Source: Ooceraea biroi
Taxonomy: Eukaryota; Arthropoda; Insecta; Hymenoptera; Formicidae
Direction: 5' to 3'
Length of the DNA: 64,000 nucleotides
Assembly (NCBI RefSeq): GCF_003672135.1
Contig: NC_039510.1
Coordinates: 10,230,001-10,294,000, forward strand
This document shows, piece by piece, positions 38,088 through 51,600 of this stretch. Under the pieces are notes generated by a model. The model ran no database searches, was not told where the DNA came from, and saw nothing but the letters and a program-made list of their open reading frames with translations. Made by a program: the position numbers and the translations under genes. Each line of letters opens with the position of its first letter. Positions within the stretch are counted from its first letter, which is position 1.

Positions 38088-40583
38088 GTGTATATATTAG
38101 AATATCTTTTAATGTCAAATGGGTCCCATTAGCCGCTAAATCACTTTACGTCACTGGCTCGTATTAATTACGCCGACTCGTGTTAATGACGTGCTTGTTA
38201 ACGAGGACGATGATGACGACAACTCTATCTAGCTAAACATCGAAGAACATCGAACTGTTTTTTATGCGTGTTCAAGTCCCTGCAGTCAGTCTGAATCTAA
38301 TTGACAATGTGTATACCGAAGGTATGTGTCTCCTTGTTGCGCTGCTTGCTTGAGTTTGCCTCTCCCTTTCCTCTTTGAGGTCTTTTTCCTGTTTTTTTTT
38401 TCTTTTTTTTTACACATTTAGCACGTTAACGATCGCTAATATATCTACTACGAATGCGCGTACATATTATGCAATAAACAAGCGTATGATTTTTTCAGCG
38501 TGGAGTCTCGCTATTCTCGTCTCTACAGACGTCTCTTACACGCAGACTACATTATGTACTCGCAGGCTTTTCGAGTTGTAACATATGCGAGGTGCTCCAT
38601 CGATTACTGCAAAATTCCAACAATTATTCCTCTATGCTTATAATAATGATACATGCAACATATACTTATATATAATTTTATGTGTCTAAAAAAATATAGT
38701 CTGAGGAAAAATAGATATATTGAGATGACATTTTTTAAATAAGAGTTTTTAGATTTGACTGTCGTTGGATGCTATTTCTAATTTTAACTTCCTCACAATA
38801 TCACAGATGATGATCTGTTTAAATTCTCAAATGTTTTCGAGTGTACAATATTGAATATTTCCATAAAATTTTACACTAAAACTTTGTTAAACAAAAATCA
38901 TTGTGCAAAACGAGTCAGATTAATTGATTATTAAGAATTGATGTGATAAAATGGAGTACCTCGTATATTTTCGTATATAATCTTCAGTGTATTTACAACC
39001 GATATCTAAGCGCGACAAGTAAAACTTATAAATGTCTTATCAGTTTTGTATGTATGAACGTGTATGTGTGTGTGTGCGAGATTCACGAAATTCACAGTAT
39101 AGTGCTGAAACGTACGCGATAAACCTATCGAACTTATCTCGGAACCGACCAGAAAATCTCTTGCATTGTTACATTATTATATTCGTTATTATACAGTAAA
39201 ACAGTAGTAAACACAAAACACAATTTTACACACATACACACGCACACGAGAATGTAAACGGCAGAAACAAAAAACGCAAAAAAAAACAGAATAAATAACC
39301 AACGAAAAGTTTATTTCCCAGAGATACTTGATTTTTTATTTTCTTTACAATGCACATTGACATCTTTGAGTTTTGTTTTCACATTAAGGCGAGGCTCATG
39401 AGTACTTCTTTTAAAAGCTTCTCGTTCGGCGTCTCTCGTTAGTATCTGCTGTTACGGATGCACATACTTTGCTCTTTCTCTGAATATGTAATATAATACT
39501 ATAATTATCCTGTGACCGCGCTTTCAAACTCGATTAAAGAATGATCTGCTTCCTGAATTCTCGTTCCCGCTGTCGCACGCACACTTCGCGTGATCAAGAA
39601 AGCGAAAGAGGAAGGACCTCCATCCATCTCGAGGTATGTTGTACGTGTACGATGTCGCGCGTGCAATCGTGCGATACCATCAAAGCAACCATCGACAAAT
39701 CATCTAGGAGCGCAATTCATTTTTTTTCATTTTTCTTTTTCCGCTTAATGTCACATGATTACGCCTAGACTCTAATTTACGCTCTAAGCAACGCTAATCG
39801 TATGCAACGTGTGTCATTGTGTCGCATCAAGTGTATAGATTTGAGACCGCTAGTTTAGCTGGTAGTGCTCACGTTCGCGTTTCGTTTGTGCCTCGTCGGA
39901 GATCGGGGAATTGACATCACGGGTGGATTCTCAGATACCTTGTAGATGCACGAAAGTGATCTGATTCTGAGTGACGGTGGACTCGCGTAATTGCAATCCC
40001 GATCGCAAGCTCGAATCTTGCTCATTCATACAACGGTGAGAATAAAGATTTGCATTAAATGTCACACCGTGTTCCGTCCAATCGCCCAATCGGCGGCTTC
40101 GATCACGTGCTTCCCGGATTCTTTCCTGTTTTTGGTGCGTCTTGTAACCAGTGCGCGAACACTTGGGTCTCCTCCTTCTCGGAATCTCTCGGATCGGCCG
40201 CTCAGTCTTTCGAACGTTTTCCGATGGTGTCTATGTTAGTACATTGTATGTGTGTGCATGGGAAAAAAAGAAGAGAAAGAGGAAGTGTGTGTATGCGTAT
40301 TTCAGAATGAAAAAAAGAGAAAGAGAGAGAGAGAGAAATGGATAAAGATAGGTTTAGTTTTCTGCGTGTGTTTTATTTGTGCTCACGTGTTAGTAATAAT
40401 AAGCACTCTTGGTCATCGTGTGTCCCTATGATCGACCGGTGATCGATCAATGGAAGGACGCCTTCATTTAAGATTACGAAGATCTCTGAAGTCATATATA
40501 GAAACGATACAACGCGTGGTCGCAGAGTACAAATTGTATCAATTATACAGAGAAAAGAGAGAGAGAAAGAGAGATACAGCGGC

Positions 40584-40606
40584 GTTGTTGTTGTTGTTGT
40601 TGTTGT
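40584..40606. repeat. (GTT)n microsatellite
   Basis: Seven to eight GTT units in the probable OXR1 3'UTR. Confidence 0.9.
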
Positions 40607-41535
40607 AAGATCTACGTGGTATAAAACATGTGATTCCGTTCTAAAAGTTGTCGCGACGTCGCGGGGTCAGTGACACGCACCAAAGTGGATATTCTCAAAT
40701 GATTGCGGACTCGGCACAATGCTCGTATTCCATGTTAGAAAGAGTCATTTGTCCAATCTCTCACGCGATACCGAGGCAACACGACACGACACAATGCGCG
40801 GCATTATGTTCTTGCGCGTGTTTTTTCCCTCTTTGCGCCGGTAAAAAATTTTGTTCTCTCGCTGGAGATCGTCGAGGCGCGCTAAGAGGAGATAGACGAG
40901 TAACGCGCGCTCGGTTACTTTGACGACACTCGCGCAGTTCCTCGCGATGGAGATTATAAGCTCGGACAGTATGTAATTGCGTGTATACAGTCGTACAAAG
41001 TTGTACTGGGTTCGAAAGAGCGCCGGAACGAGCGGGTGTAACACGACGATTCTACGCCTGTTCGATATGCTAGGCAGAGTGATCGATCCTCTTGCATCGG
41101 GTAGCGATGATCTCGTACGCCAATGAGTAAAGTGGGTCGGGTTCACGCTCGCTTCACATCGCGCGTACACGCTTGGCGGAGGGAGACAAAGAGAGCGAAG
41201 CAGGCACAGGCATGTGTGTTCGTTGTGATCACTCGTGACTCCAAAGCACATTTATTGATTGCTGACGACAAGATTCACGAATACGCTTCACGAAAAAAAA
41301 AACGTCGGTCCAGTTCGAGCACATCGTCGAACTTCGTCTCGTCCGATCTTCTTCCTTCCTCGTTTCTCCCGTAATCGTAATTCGTAAGGTCAGTTTACGA
41401 GGTATCTCTTTCCCTAAAAGCTACTTGTTTCTCTCAGATCATGGATCATTCTATTCGGCCGCGTGAGAGCACGCTTCCCTCTGTAATCTGTGCACCAACC
41501 CTTATGTGTATGCATGTAACATGCACGTGTAATAT

Positions 41536-41557
41536 GTATATATATATATATATATAT
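41536..41557. repeat. (TA)n microsatellite
   Basis: A TA run. A second one lies at 41703-41732, with an internal GC break. Confidence 0.9.
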
Positions 41558-42611
41558 GCGTGTCGTGTATGTTCCTCGTGTTAATAAACGTTTCTTTCTG
41601 GATTATACATGATGAGCTACACGGTGTTCCGCAGTTTTCTCTACTTGTACCGTTAAAATTAATCATTGCAACACGATCATAGTGTTGTGTGTTTTTATAT
41701 ATGTATATATATATATATGCATATATATATATTTACATTTACTATCTACATTATCTACACATCAACAACTGTTAGTTTAGCATCTTCGTCTTGTTGAATC
41801 ATAAATCGTTCTCTTCCTAAACATTATCTCGCCTCTCTCTCTCGCACGTACCATCCACATCATTCCCAATCACTCACACTTTCATCCTGTTATCACCATC
41901 GGTATTATTACTATTATAATCATTTGCATTACCATCATCATCATCGTTACCTTTATAACGGCGTTGAATATGTCATAAATTCACGACTAGTTCGAAATAA
42001 TTATCTTATACAGAGTAAACATAACTTTTCGATTCTTAACTAGCAATAAATTGCAAATCAAATATTAATTACAACGATTAATGTTTCTTCGACAAAAGAT
42101 ATAAAAAAAAGAAATAAAATAAATACGCCAACTTAAAAAAAGTCGGGGGAGGATATTTTTTTTGGGGGGGGGGAGGCAATTAATGATAATTAGCAGCTAC
42201 GCGATATGCAAATGCGCGTTATTCTGCCGCGCGTTACGCGTTAGCGTAACTTTGGACTTTTCTGTTTTTATCGTGCGCATCCCTTTCGAGGTTGCTTCTC
42301 GTCGATTCGCCATCTTGAGGCAATGTCATCGTTGTCCCTTCGTGCAGACACTGACGATCCACTTCTTCCTTCTGGAAGAATCACCCTAAAATCTAGCACT
42401 GAGTGGAGTTTCCCCAAATGCAATCGAGCCAATCCGTGTCGCAGTGACAATGAGACCGACTCAACTTCTCTGGTAATGTCTCTCAGAATCATTAGTCTTC
42501 CTATAATCTCTCTTGGCGGGGGACGAAACCTTCATGAGACTCACAAGCTCAGGTCAAATTAGGCTGCGGTGAGGGCGAAGGAGTTGCGGGCTGGGGATAC
42601 GAGGCCGTGTC

Positions 42612-45600
42612 CTATATGAACGCCCAACACTCCAGCGTCTTGACGACGAAGTCCTCACGCGGCGCCAACGGCTCGTTGCCGTATGTACTGCAGGATTGCG
42701 TCCTGCCTTGGTAGAGATCACCGTCCAGCCAAAGCCCGAACTTGCCACTAAAAGCAAAAAGAAAACGATGTCAGCAAGATTCTCGAATCGAGAGAGCCGG
42801 GGACAATTTTCGAGGAAGCGGAAAACGAAAGAAACTCACTCTCCGGCACCGATCGCCAAGCTCTCGTTATTGCCCTTGATGAAATACAGGTTGTCGCCGG
42901 TCCAGTTATAGGATTGGAACCTCGGCGTAAACCTGAAGAGCAGCGACTCACCGGTACCGTAAAAGTGATCGCTCACGTGCAGCGAGCAAGACGTCAGCGC
43001 ACCGAACACCTGTAACAAAAGAAGAAAGCGACTCATAAAGGCTGAGATCTGTGCACGTGATGCGTAAAATCAAAGAGAAGAAATTACATTGCACTATGTG
43101 TTTGCTCCGGATAAACGGTGCGAATAAACCAGTTAGCGTTACAACAGTTCAAATGCATGTTTGCTGGACGTTCGCGAAGCAAACTAGTTAACGCGCGAAC
43201 GCAAGTCTATCTTAATGTCACACGTTTTACTCAGACTCATTATGATAATCACGAGACTTTCTGATCATGATTAATCGGGTAGGCTGGCCTCGACATTTTA
43301 CTGCACCGTATTTATAATATTTCTCCCCTGTAATTAGTTTTCATAATTTTTATAACATTGTAGAAAGATATCAGAAATATTTAATTTACCGTAACTTTCT
43401 ACTCTTTTAAATAATTATAGTTAGGAAGTAAATGAGTGCAGGTTGGAAAATATAGATTTCTTAGTACATGATACAAATGGAAGACAACGCTATGTGTTTG
43501 CTCAATTTGTTCAATATTGACAATACAAAAAGAATGCTTGTGTGGATCGAATCTACATATGTATAGTGATATATAATGGTACCGGGACTAATAATTCTTA
43601 AAATGCATCAAATAAAATGTAAATCAAATCGAATTGTATTAAAAAATAGGTAACTCACGTTGCCCTCCGTGTCCTCGATGACTAGCAGGATCGGACTCTC
43701 GACCTTTGCCATTTTTCGATACATGCTATTGAGGCTGAAGCCATGCTGACTGGTGCTGAACACGAGGGTCCATTGGTAGCCTTCCGCCCTCGCAGGTAGG
43801 TGACGGCAGAGTTGTTCCCTGTGCTCGTCACTCAATATCTCTGTCGTGCCGATGAGATCGGGCACGATAATGTCGTTGTCCAGTGAAACGGCACTGTTCG
43901 CGTAGAGAGCTCGCCTAAACTCCTCGCTCATAGACAGTACCTGCAAACACGATTCACCATTATGATATGTATTCTCGAGTGTACTTTTGACAATTACACA
44001 TGTGTAGTGACCACTAATTCTAATCGAGGAGGCAAGAAGCAAAGTTGTTCTAATAAGGACGTTGACGAAGTATCAGACGATTTCATGACGATTCCATGAA
44101 AAGATGACGCAACAAATGGATGTAAATGAAAGTCTAATCGATGCTGTGCTTTAATTGATGCTATGTAAACGACACGGTCGCAGACACTAAAGACACATGT
44201 GTGGAACGGAAGACTTCCTATGTGTCCATTAAAAGCGAAAACTATCTTGTAACATGCATACAATGCCTTTTTAGATGACTTTAGATGATTTTGATGATTA
44301 CTGACTGAAATGTATTTCTGTGTATACGTGTCTTAAAAATCAATTAGAGTTAAGCAGGAGGTAGATTTGAATGAAATGTGTAATTTAAAGTAAATAATAA
44401 TTAGAATAACAGCTAATTGTTGATTAATTATAATATTGAAGTAGACGTAACATATCACATATTTTTCATCCTGACAACGAATACAACTTGTCATCGTTTC
44501 TTAATAATTTTACGATACGCATTGAATGATAAGTTATTGTCTTGATTAATCATTTATGAAAAATACTTTAGTTTTATCCTGCTTGACTCTATGGATTTCG
44601 GAAAATCTCAAAAGTAAAGTCTGCGTAAGTCTATCCTTTTTAAAGATAAAATATGCTGTCAGTAACAGGTAAATTATTTAGACACTCTTCTTTGCTTCTG
44701 TCCTCCTTAGTCAGCTAGATTTAAGCACATTTAGGACACTACCACATCCAAGTGTCATATTGTATTTCAGGTAAATAAATTACTAGGTAATTATCAACGT
44801 AAGAAAACCACCGTAAAATGTGTGCCGATATTAAATTATTTTTGTTCGCCGCTCGCTATCAGTAAGTCTTTCACTTTACGCTACTACAATGCACGAGAGA
44901 GAATGCAAACGGTAAAATGTCACGCGGTACATCGATACAATAGCTCACTTATAGAACCTGAAGCGTAAAAGCTACCATGAACGGACGGCCTTATAAATCA
45001 GATCGAAATAATTGAACTGCGCTTCGATTATATTGCATTGAACCCAAAAAAGTCGATACACATAAACACAGAATATTGATTTTTGATAAATAAATGAAAA
45101 GTATCTGATTATAACAGGTTCAAGTAGAGTGATGGAGACTGTGTTGAAAAGAATCAGAGTCAATGATTTTCTAAAGTAATAATATTATAAATAAACTGGA
45201 TAAAGTAAATATTTTTTATAAAATAAATATCTGTATTTATTTGCTAATAATTCAAGACTATTGCGCGATACATTGTTATCGCCAAATTATTGATAATCAT
45301 CGTCGATTCGTATAATGGAACGACAATAAATCCGAGTTTATCCATCTAATCAGGAAAAACAATAAGCTTATTAATAAGTTTCGTGCACGCTTGTTGTCTG
45401 GATGGCGTGTCTTATTATTGATTTATAATAATATATTGTTCTTATGAAATTGACATAACTCAGTAATATAATCTTCAATTTGATTGCGTGTTGCTACATA
45501 TAATAACGAGCTTTTAACAACTGTTATACATATATCGCTTAAGAATGAAAACGCGGATAAAGAAGATAAAACATTCATAATTATCATGCTCACATTCTGG

Positions 45601-48600
45601 ATAATACACAAAGTATACACTGAATATGCGGAAGGCAAAATACTTTGCCATGATGAACTTGTATGTCAGTTTCGTCTAGCTTATAATGAATTCTGAGATG
45701 CATCGCTGCTAAGTTTTGTTATTATTCTCTCTGACGTTACATATTTGAGTTTGGATATCAAATTTCTAAGAAAGAATATTCGGTTGACGTCAAAAATTAT
45801 TGCAGACTCGGGTCTGGTAGGTTATCACAAAAACATAAATAAGAAAATTCACTGTATCGCTTATTCCTTCGGTCTATTTGCATTACAAGGATAACAAGCT
45901 ATGCCATAAATTATTACTGATGGATTTTATGTCGCAGACATAATAAGACAATATGATGACATCGAACGCCATCTTTACACGTTGATTGACTCATTATCTC
46001 CGTTAAATATTACTTGTGAACCTGTTACGAGTAAAAATTACGTTCAAGAAAGACGCTGTCTGCTTGTCGCTGTCAATATTACCATTCATTATCAAGCATT
46101 CCGCATATCTGCTTTTCTCATAAAAAAATTGGTGCAGAAAAAAATTATCTTTTCGATAGCCTTCGATCCTTCGATCTATGAAACTCTCTTGTTTTCCGAG
46201 CGTTTCTTAGAAATCTTGACTCTACTGAATAATGTTATTCTAATTTCTAATAAAAGAGCTTCTAACGTCCACTGAGGAAGAAAGATCAACAAGAATTAAT
46301 TAATCTAAGAATAAAATAATCTGCGAAATTTTACTGCTGCATTTTTATTAAATTCCTGTTATAACATTCATATTATATTAATATATAAATATATAATAAA
46401 TAATCAAAACTTCAACATTCGTGAAAACCAAAAAAATATCATTTAAGTATCTTTAATATGTAATTAATTAAATTTGAAAAAACTTAAAATAGAAATTTCT
46501 AAGTAGATATAATTTAATCTGCCATTCGTTTGCAAAAGGAAGAGATATGTCCAGAATCTCATATTTTCATATCATGTTCATTTCTCCACGTTTCTGCGGA
46601 AAGAGAAGTCAAGCCATTTTATTCATACACGAAGATTGCATTATCGCGGCATACGGATGGGTCTATCATACTTTTGACATTCGCTTCTCGTACAGACAGA
46701 TATAAAAGCGTCGTTATTGTCGACTGATTATTCTTCAGTCATGTTGCGAAATCTTTTGTAGCTCGTTATCACTATTGACCATTTTGTTGGACGTATCGCG
46801 TTAATTTCAACTATATTCAACATATGCATCTGCCTCCAGATGTTTGCGCACAAACAACTCGTTAACACTAACAATTATCAGCTTTCTCTAAAATAACCGG
46901 TATTGGAGAAACATTAGGTCGTTGTCCGCTGTAAACCATTTCGATTTATCGGCCATCCAGTATCACTAAAGTAAAAAAAGAAATATGCAAAAGTGCCGAA
47001 TGAAAAAAAACTGGTTTTCGTGAAAAAAGTCGGTTTCTTTCCATGACATGTAGTGTTAGTCAAGAGCATAGGGACAAACAGAATGACACATCGCGTGTGA
47101 CCTCATTTAACATTTAAATCTCACAGCTTGTAATGGTAATTAATACGTTCCACGATACATTCCGTAATTATTATGTCAAGTGATGCGGTAACAATAATAA
47201 CAACATTCAGATGATAGTCACGTGCTCGAACTGAACTCCAAAATTGTCATAGGTCATCAGGGAGATCTAAATACACTATGAGACTACTTGAAATTTGCAT
47301 CTCGCGTTTAATTTCTTAATGTGAAACGAAAATAACGAGTGAGCAAAAACTTTAAATTACATTTGAAATATCTTATTTTCTAGAAATTTTTAGAATGATC
47401 TTTCGTGATTTACTTGTCAAGGAAATACAAATAGTGACATCCAACTAAATGTGCAGACTCGTGAGAATAATTGGACACTTGCAACGAACGCTTTCAACTT
47501 GAAGGAAATGTCCAAACATGTCAAGATCTTTTTAAAGAAGGCCACATGAACTGAATCCCCTTAGGATCAGAGTTAGACTGATCTAGACAGAAACTGATTT
47601 CAGTTAAAAGGGATATGTTAAACCGTAAAATATAATCGTTAATCGCAATGATTATCTCTGTCGCTCTTCGTTTATTATTCTTTGAAATTATTACATAGAT
47701 TAACAATTTCTGAGCGATAATCATCTTTTAAATAACGAATAAATAAATGAATAATACTGTATGTAAGGAAGCTGCAAAGTCTAAATAGTCTAAACTCAAG
47801 AATATGAATTAGTCCGTTTCTATACTTTTTTTTTATTATTACTTATTTAATCAATTTGAGACCTCGATATGCTAGAAAAGATATCTATAATTTTTGTGTA
47901 TCTTGTCTAATATAAACTTTAAATTGTGAAATAGGAGAGAATTATTATTATTAAGAATTAGAAATCTTAATGAAACTGTTAATAAACTCTGTAAACCTCA
48001 CCGTAAGCATTCTCGACGAATGCTGAAAGACGTAGTTCAGAATGGGACACGGATCAACGGTCATCATGAATGAAAAAATAGAACTCTCGTTGAACTCTTG
48101 TTGATTGAAATTCTTAATGTTTACCCACAACTTGAGATTCCACAACACTTTGCTGCTTTACAAACGTCACGTTTTATTTAGAAATCTGTTTACAATTTAT
48201 GGAAAATAAAGTAATGCACTCACAAACTTTTCCTTTCACAAAATTCGGATTCCGTGATTCTATCTATCAAATAAAGATGATTAGCAGCGCGAGTTTAACA
48301 ACGTAAAGTTTTATAAAGGGATCTTTAAAGGGTAGATGATTACGCGGCAACCGTGAAATTCGTCCGATCAGCAGAACGAATCGATTGAGACTAAATACTA
48401 TCGGAGACACTTCGTTCGATTTGTTTCAGCGACCATCGCAAAAAGAACTTTGTGAAACCCTTTCTCATTGGGGTCCGTCTCCGTTCTCTCCCTTCTTCTT
48501 ACTTAATGTCAAGTACGCATAAATTCCCATCGAATACTCGCGTCGGCCTCGAATGTATTATTCTCGTGCGCGAGATCGTCCTTCGATCTCTCAGCCGTCC

Positions 48601-51600
48601 TGATGCGACTGTGATAATGACAGACCGTACTAACGAACCACGCAAAAAAGCGGGTCGCCGCCGATGTCATTCGATTTGTCAAAAATGCTTTTAATGACGC
48701 CGGCATTAATGATGCTCGTAATAATCCATTTCCGTATGTTGTTAGGCTTCGGATGGATTTCCGTGTATTTATGCAGCGAGTTCTAAATTAGTTTTGTTAG
48801 GCACGTGAAACGTGACTTATGAATGTTTTGACTTAAGAACGTTTTAATGAGCTGAAATTATATTTCTTTTCTGAAAGATACAGGATGATTTTTATTATTT
48901 AATGACATATAAAATAAAAAAATGAACAAATTAAAATGTAACATTGTAAAGAATAGTATCCCTGATTAGTCTTGCAGAGATCTGAATTTAGAAAAATCCA
49001 AATTTCATAGATTAAAGTTTAAGAAACGTACATATTTTAATTAAAAAAAATATGAAAATATCAATCGGTTAACAAAAGATAAATTGCAACAAGATCATGC
49101 GTCAGTTTATACGAAAAATTTAAGATATTAAAACAAGAAATAGCAGTTAAGATATCGCTATCTTCTAACAATTAAATAAGATGAATGATAAGCACGTTTG
49201 AGCATGTTTGATCACAGTGCCTTATCGATATCGAGACGATTATTTGACCTGGATTAACAGCTCGAAAAAGAATTTTTATACCGATTCCTCATCTCACATG
49301 ATGTCTTTACCTCACGGAAGATTTTCTGCGATTAAACTCGCACAGTATAGTTACTTAAGAATGCGAATAAATCATTGCTGGATTAAAATGACCGTCTGAC
49401 GAATATGCGATAACCATGTATTCACTCCGATTACTCCGGGACGAAACAAGCGTGATCGTGTCCGGTCGTGTTTTGCATATGCTAATCTTATGCACAATCT
49501 TGTACCAGGTAACAACACAAACTATCATTAACCAGAAATGGGAGAAACATTAAAAACATCATCAATAGGACGCATGTAGTGATGAAGATTTTTAGTCTTT
49601 ACGAGCTTATCCATGAATATTCAATAATATACATGGCGAATAAAGCAATATTTCTTACATTCTTTTCTCAAAACATGATTCGATGCTATTTCTTACAATT
49701 TTTGCTGTTTTACCAGCCAATATTTTCATAATTATGCTTTGTAAGAAATTCATTTAAAATTAAACAAAAAATAAGTTTTTGTTATCTATTCACGGAAAAC
49801 CTCTTTTTCCTACAATTTATCATCACTGATTGTAAAGGCTATTCGTACCGAAAACTAGTTTTGATTAAGAAGATTCTTTTCAAATTTTGATAAACAATAT
49901 TGCCACGTGTACAAACAGGCACTTATTAGTTATTACGAAACATCGCATCTACACATTAAATTTAATTGCTTTTCCTGTCATCGCGTGCAAGAAGGTTTGA
50001 TTAATTTATGTGAATTCTATTTGCTTCTTAGCAACATTTTAATCAAGATCGAAACAATACAAAAACGAATTGAACGACATCGTGAAATATAGATCATGTG
50101 TTACGGGGGATAATCGGACTCGCGGAACAATCATAAATTGCCATCAATTGTGAGTCGACTACCAACGTGATCCGCTAATCGAAATTTCCTGGCAGTTTGC
50201 TACGCGAGGAGTGTCATTGTGGGACATAATGCGTGGGCACAGCGGACGTTTATGTCGTGAGTAGTTGAGCAAAATTATATAATTTCACAAAAAGTGACGA
50301 TATTGCTTAATAATTTGACTGCGACGTATTATGTAACTTCGACACTGCGACAATCTTTAAAAAAATGTCGAAATATTGAAATGCATTACAGATATATTAT
50401 ACACTCTATTAAATATTGTATAAACTTTGCAAAACATAACAGTTTTATAAATAATTTAAAACAGATTTATACTCGTCACTTTTACGTGTATATAAATATA
50501 CACACACATATATAACACAATAAATGAAGATACGTTACTATTATTGCAGTCATATCATTAAATTTTGAAGCGCCAACGTAACCGATGAACGTCTCGCCTT
50601 TTTCATGCATTTATTATAAGATACATGATGTATCTCTCGAATATAAATCATGCCGGTTGACCGTCGTTCTGAAATAGCTACACGTAAAAAAATTGATCAT
50701 CTTGCACATGAAAGTTCGTAAAAGGCAATAAAAGCCAGTCGCAAATGCAATAATATTCAAGGAGACCGGGAAACGTCTACCGAAAGATTGCGAAGGGTGA
50801 CTACGTTATTGAATCGTTATTGACAATCCTGCAGCGCGAAAACGTTCGCCGATTTCCTTTATAGTGCAGAGATAATGCCCGGGAAATAAATATGAAAGTT
50901 TATGTGTCTGCGAGCTGAATGCCAGCATTTTTAACCACTTCGTGTCGAATATAGTTTTCACATAGCAGTGTGGTTATTATCGGAATAATTATACATCTTA
51001 GCACTTTTTCCTAAATTAATTCAACATCGGGATTGCAGATCTGTCAGTTTTTCACAGATTTGATCAATCACATATTTTTATCCAAGCAACAATTACATCA
51101 TTTCTTCGCTTCGTATCAGTTTTATTTCAAAGTTAAAAATAACATATTTATCATAAAGAACACTTCATATTTTTCGAATAGCTCTTTTGCAAATTTCCGG
51201 ATTGATTTACTGAACCGAAAACAGTGTTTTATAAATGATCATATTCCCGTCACAAAATTTATTTTATTTCCAGCCAATCACTGCAGCAAAATGAAAAAGT
51301 GTCAAACTGCAAATAAATATTTTATTTTTATCAAAAAAATCCATCTGTCAATTAAAAAAAAATCCTTTAATGTCAACAACAATTTCATATGCGAATTTTT
51401 AAACAAAGTTTTATACGAATTTAATTTATTTATCATGCAACAGAATATATCTCAGCTATTTAGATTCTAATTAATCATCATTATCATTAATCATAGGGAA
51501 TGCAGCTTTACATCCTTCGTATTTTGTATCTAATTTTAATAGCAAACATTGATTTTGATTGCAAATCAAAGCGGTAAAGTTTTTTCAAAACTTTTGTTTA

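Larger units (their letters stand above)
36504..42611. other. STX8-OXR1 interval, possibly long OXR1 3'UTR
   Basis: No coding frame with support. Many microsatellites and several minus-strand AATAAA hexamers (for example plus-strand TTTATT at 39310-39315) would suit a long 3'UTR reading leftward from the OXR1 stop at 42612. How far the transcript extends cannot be decided from the sequence. Confidence 0.4.
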
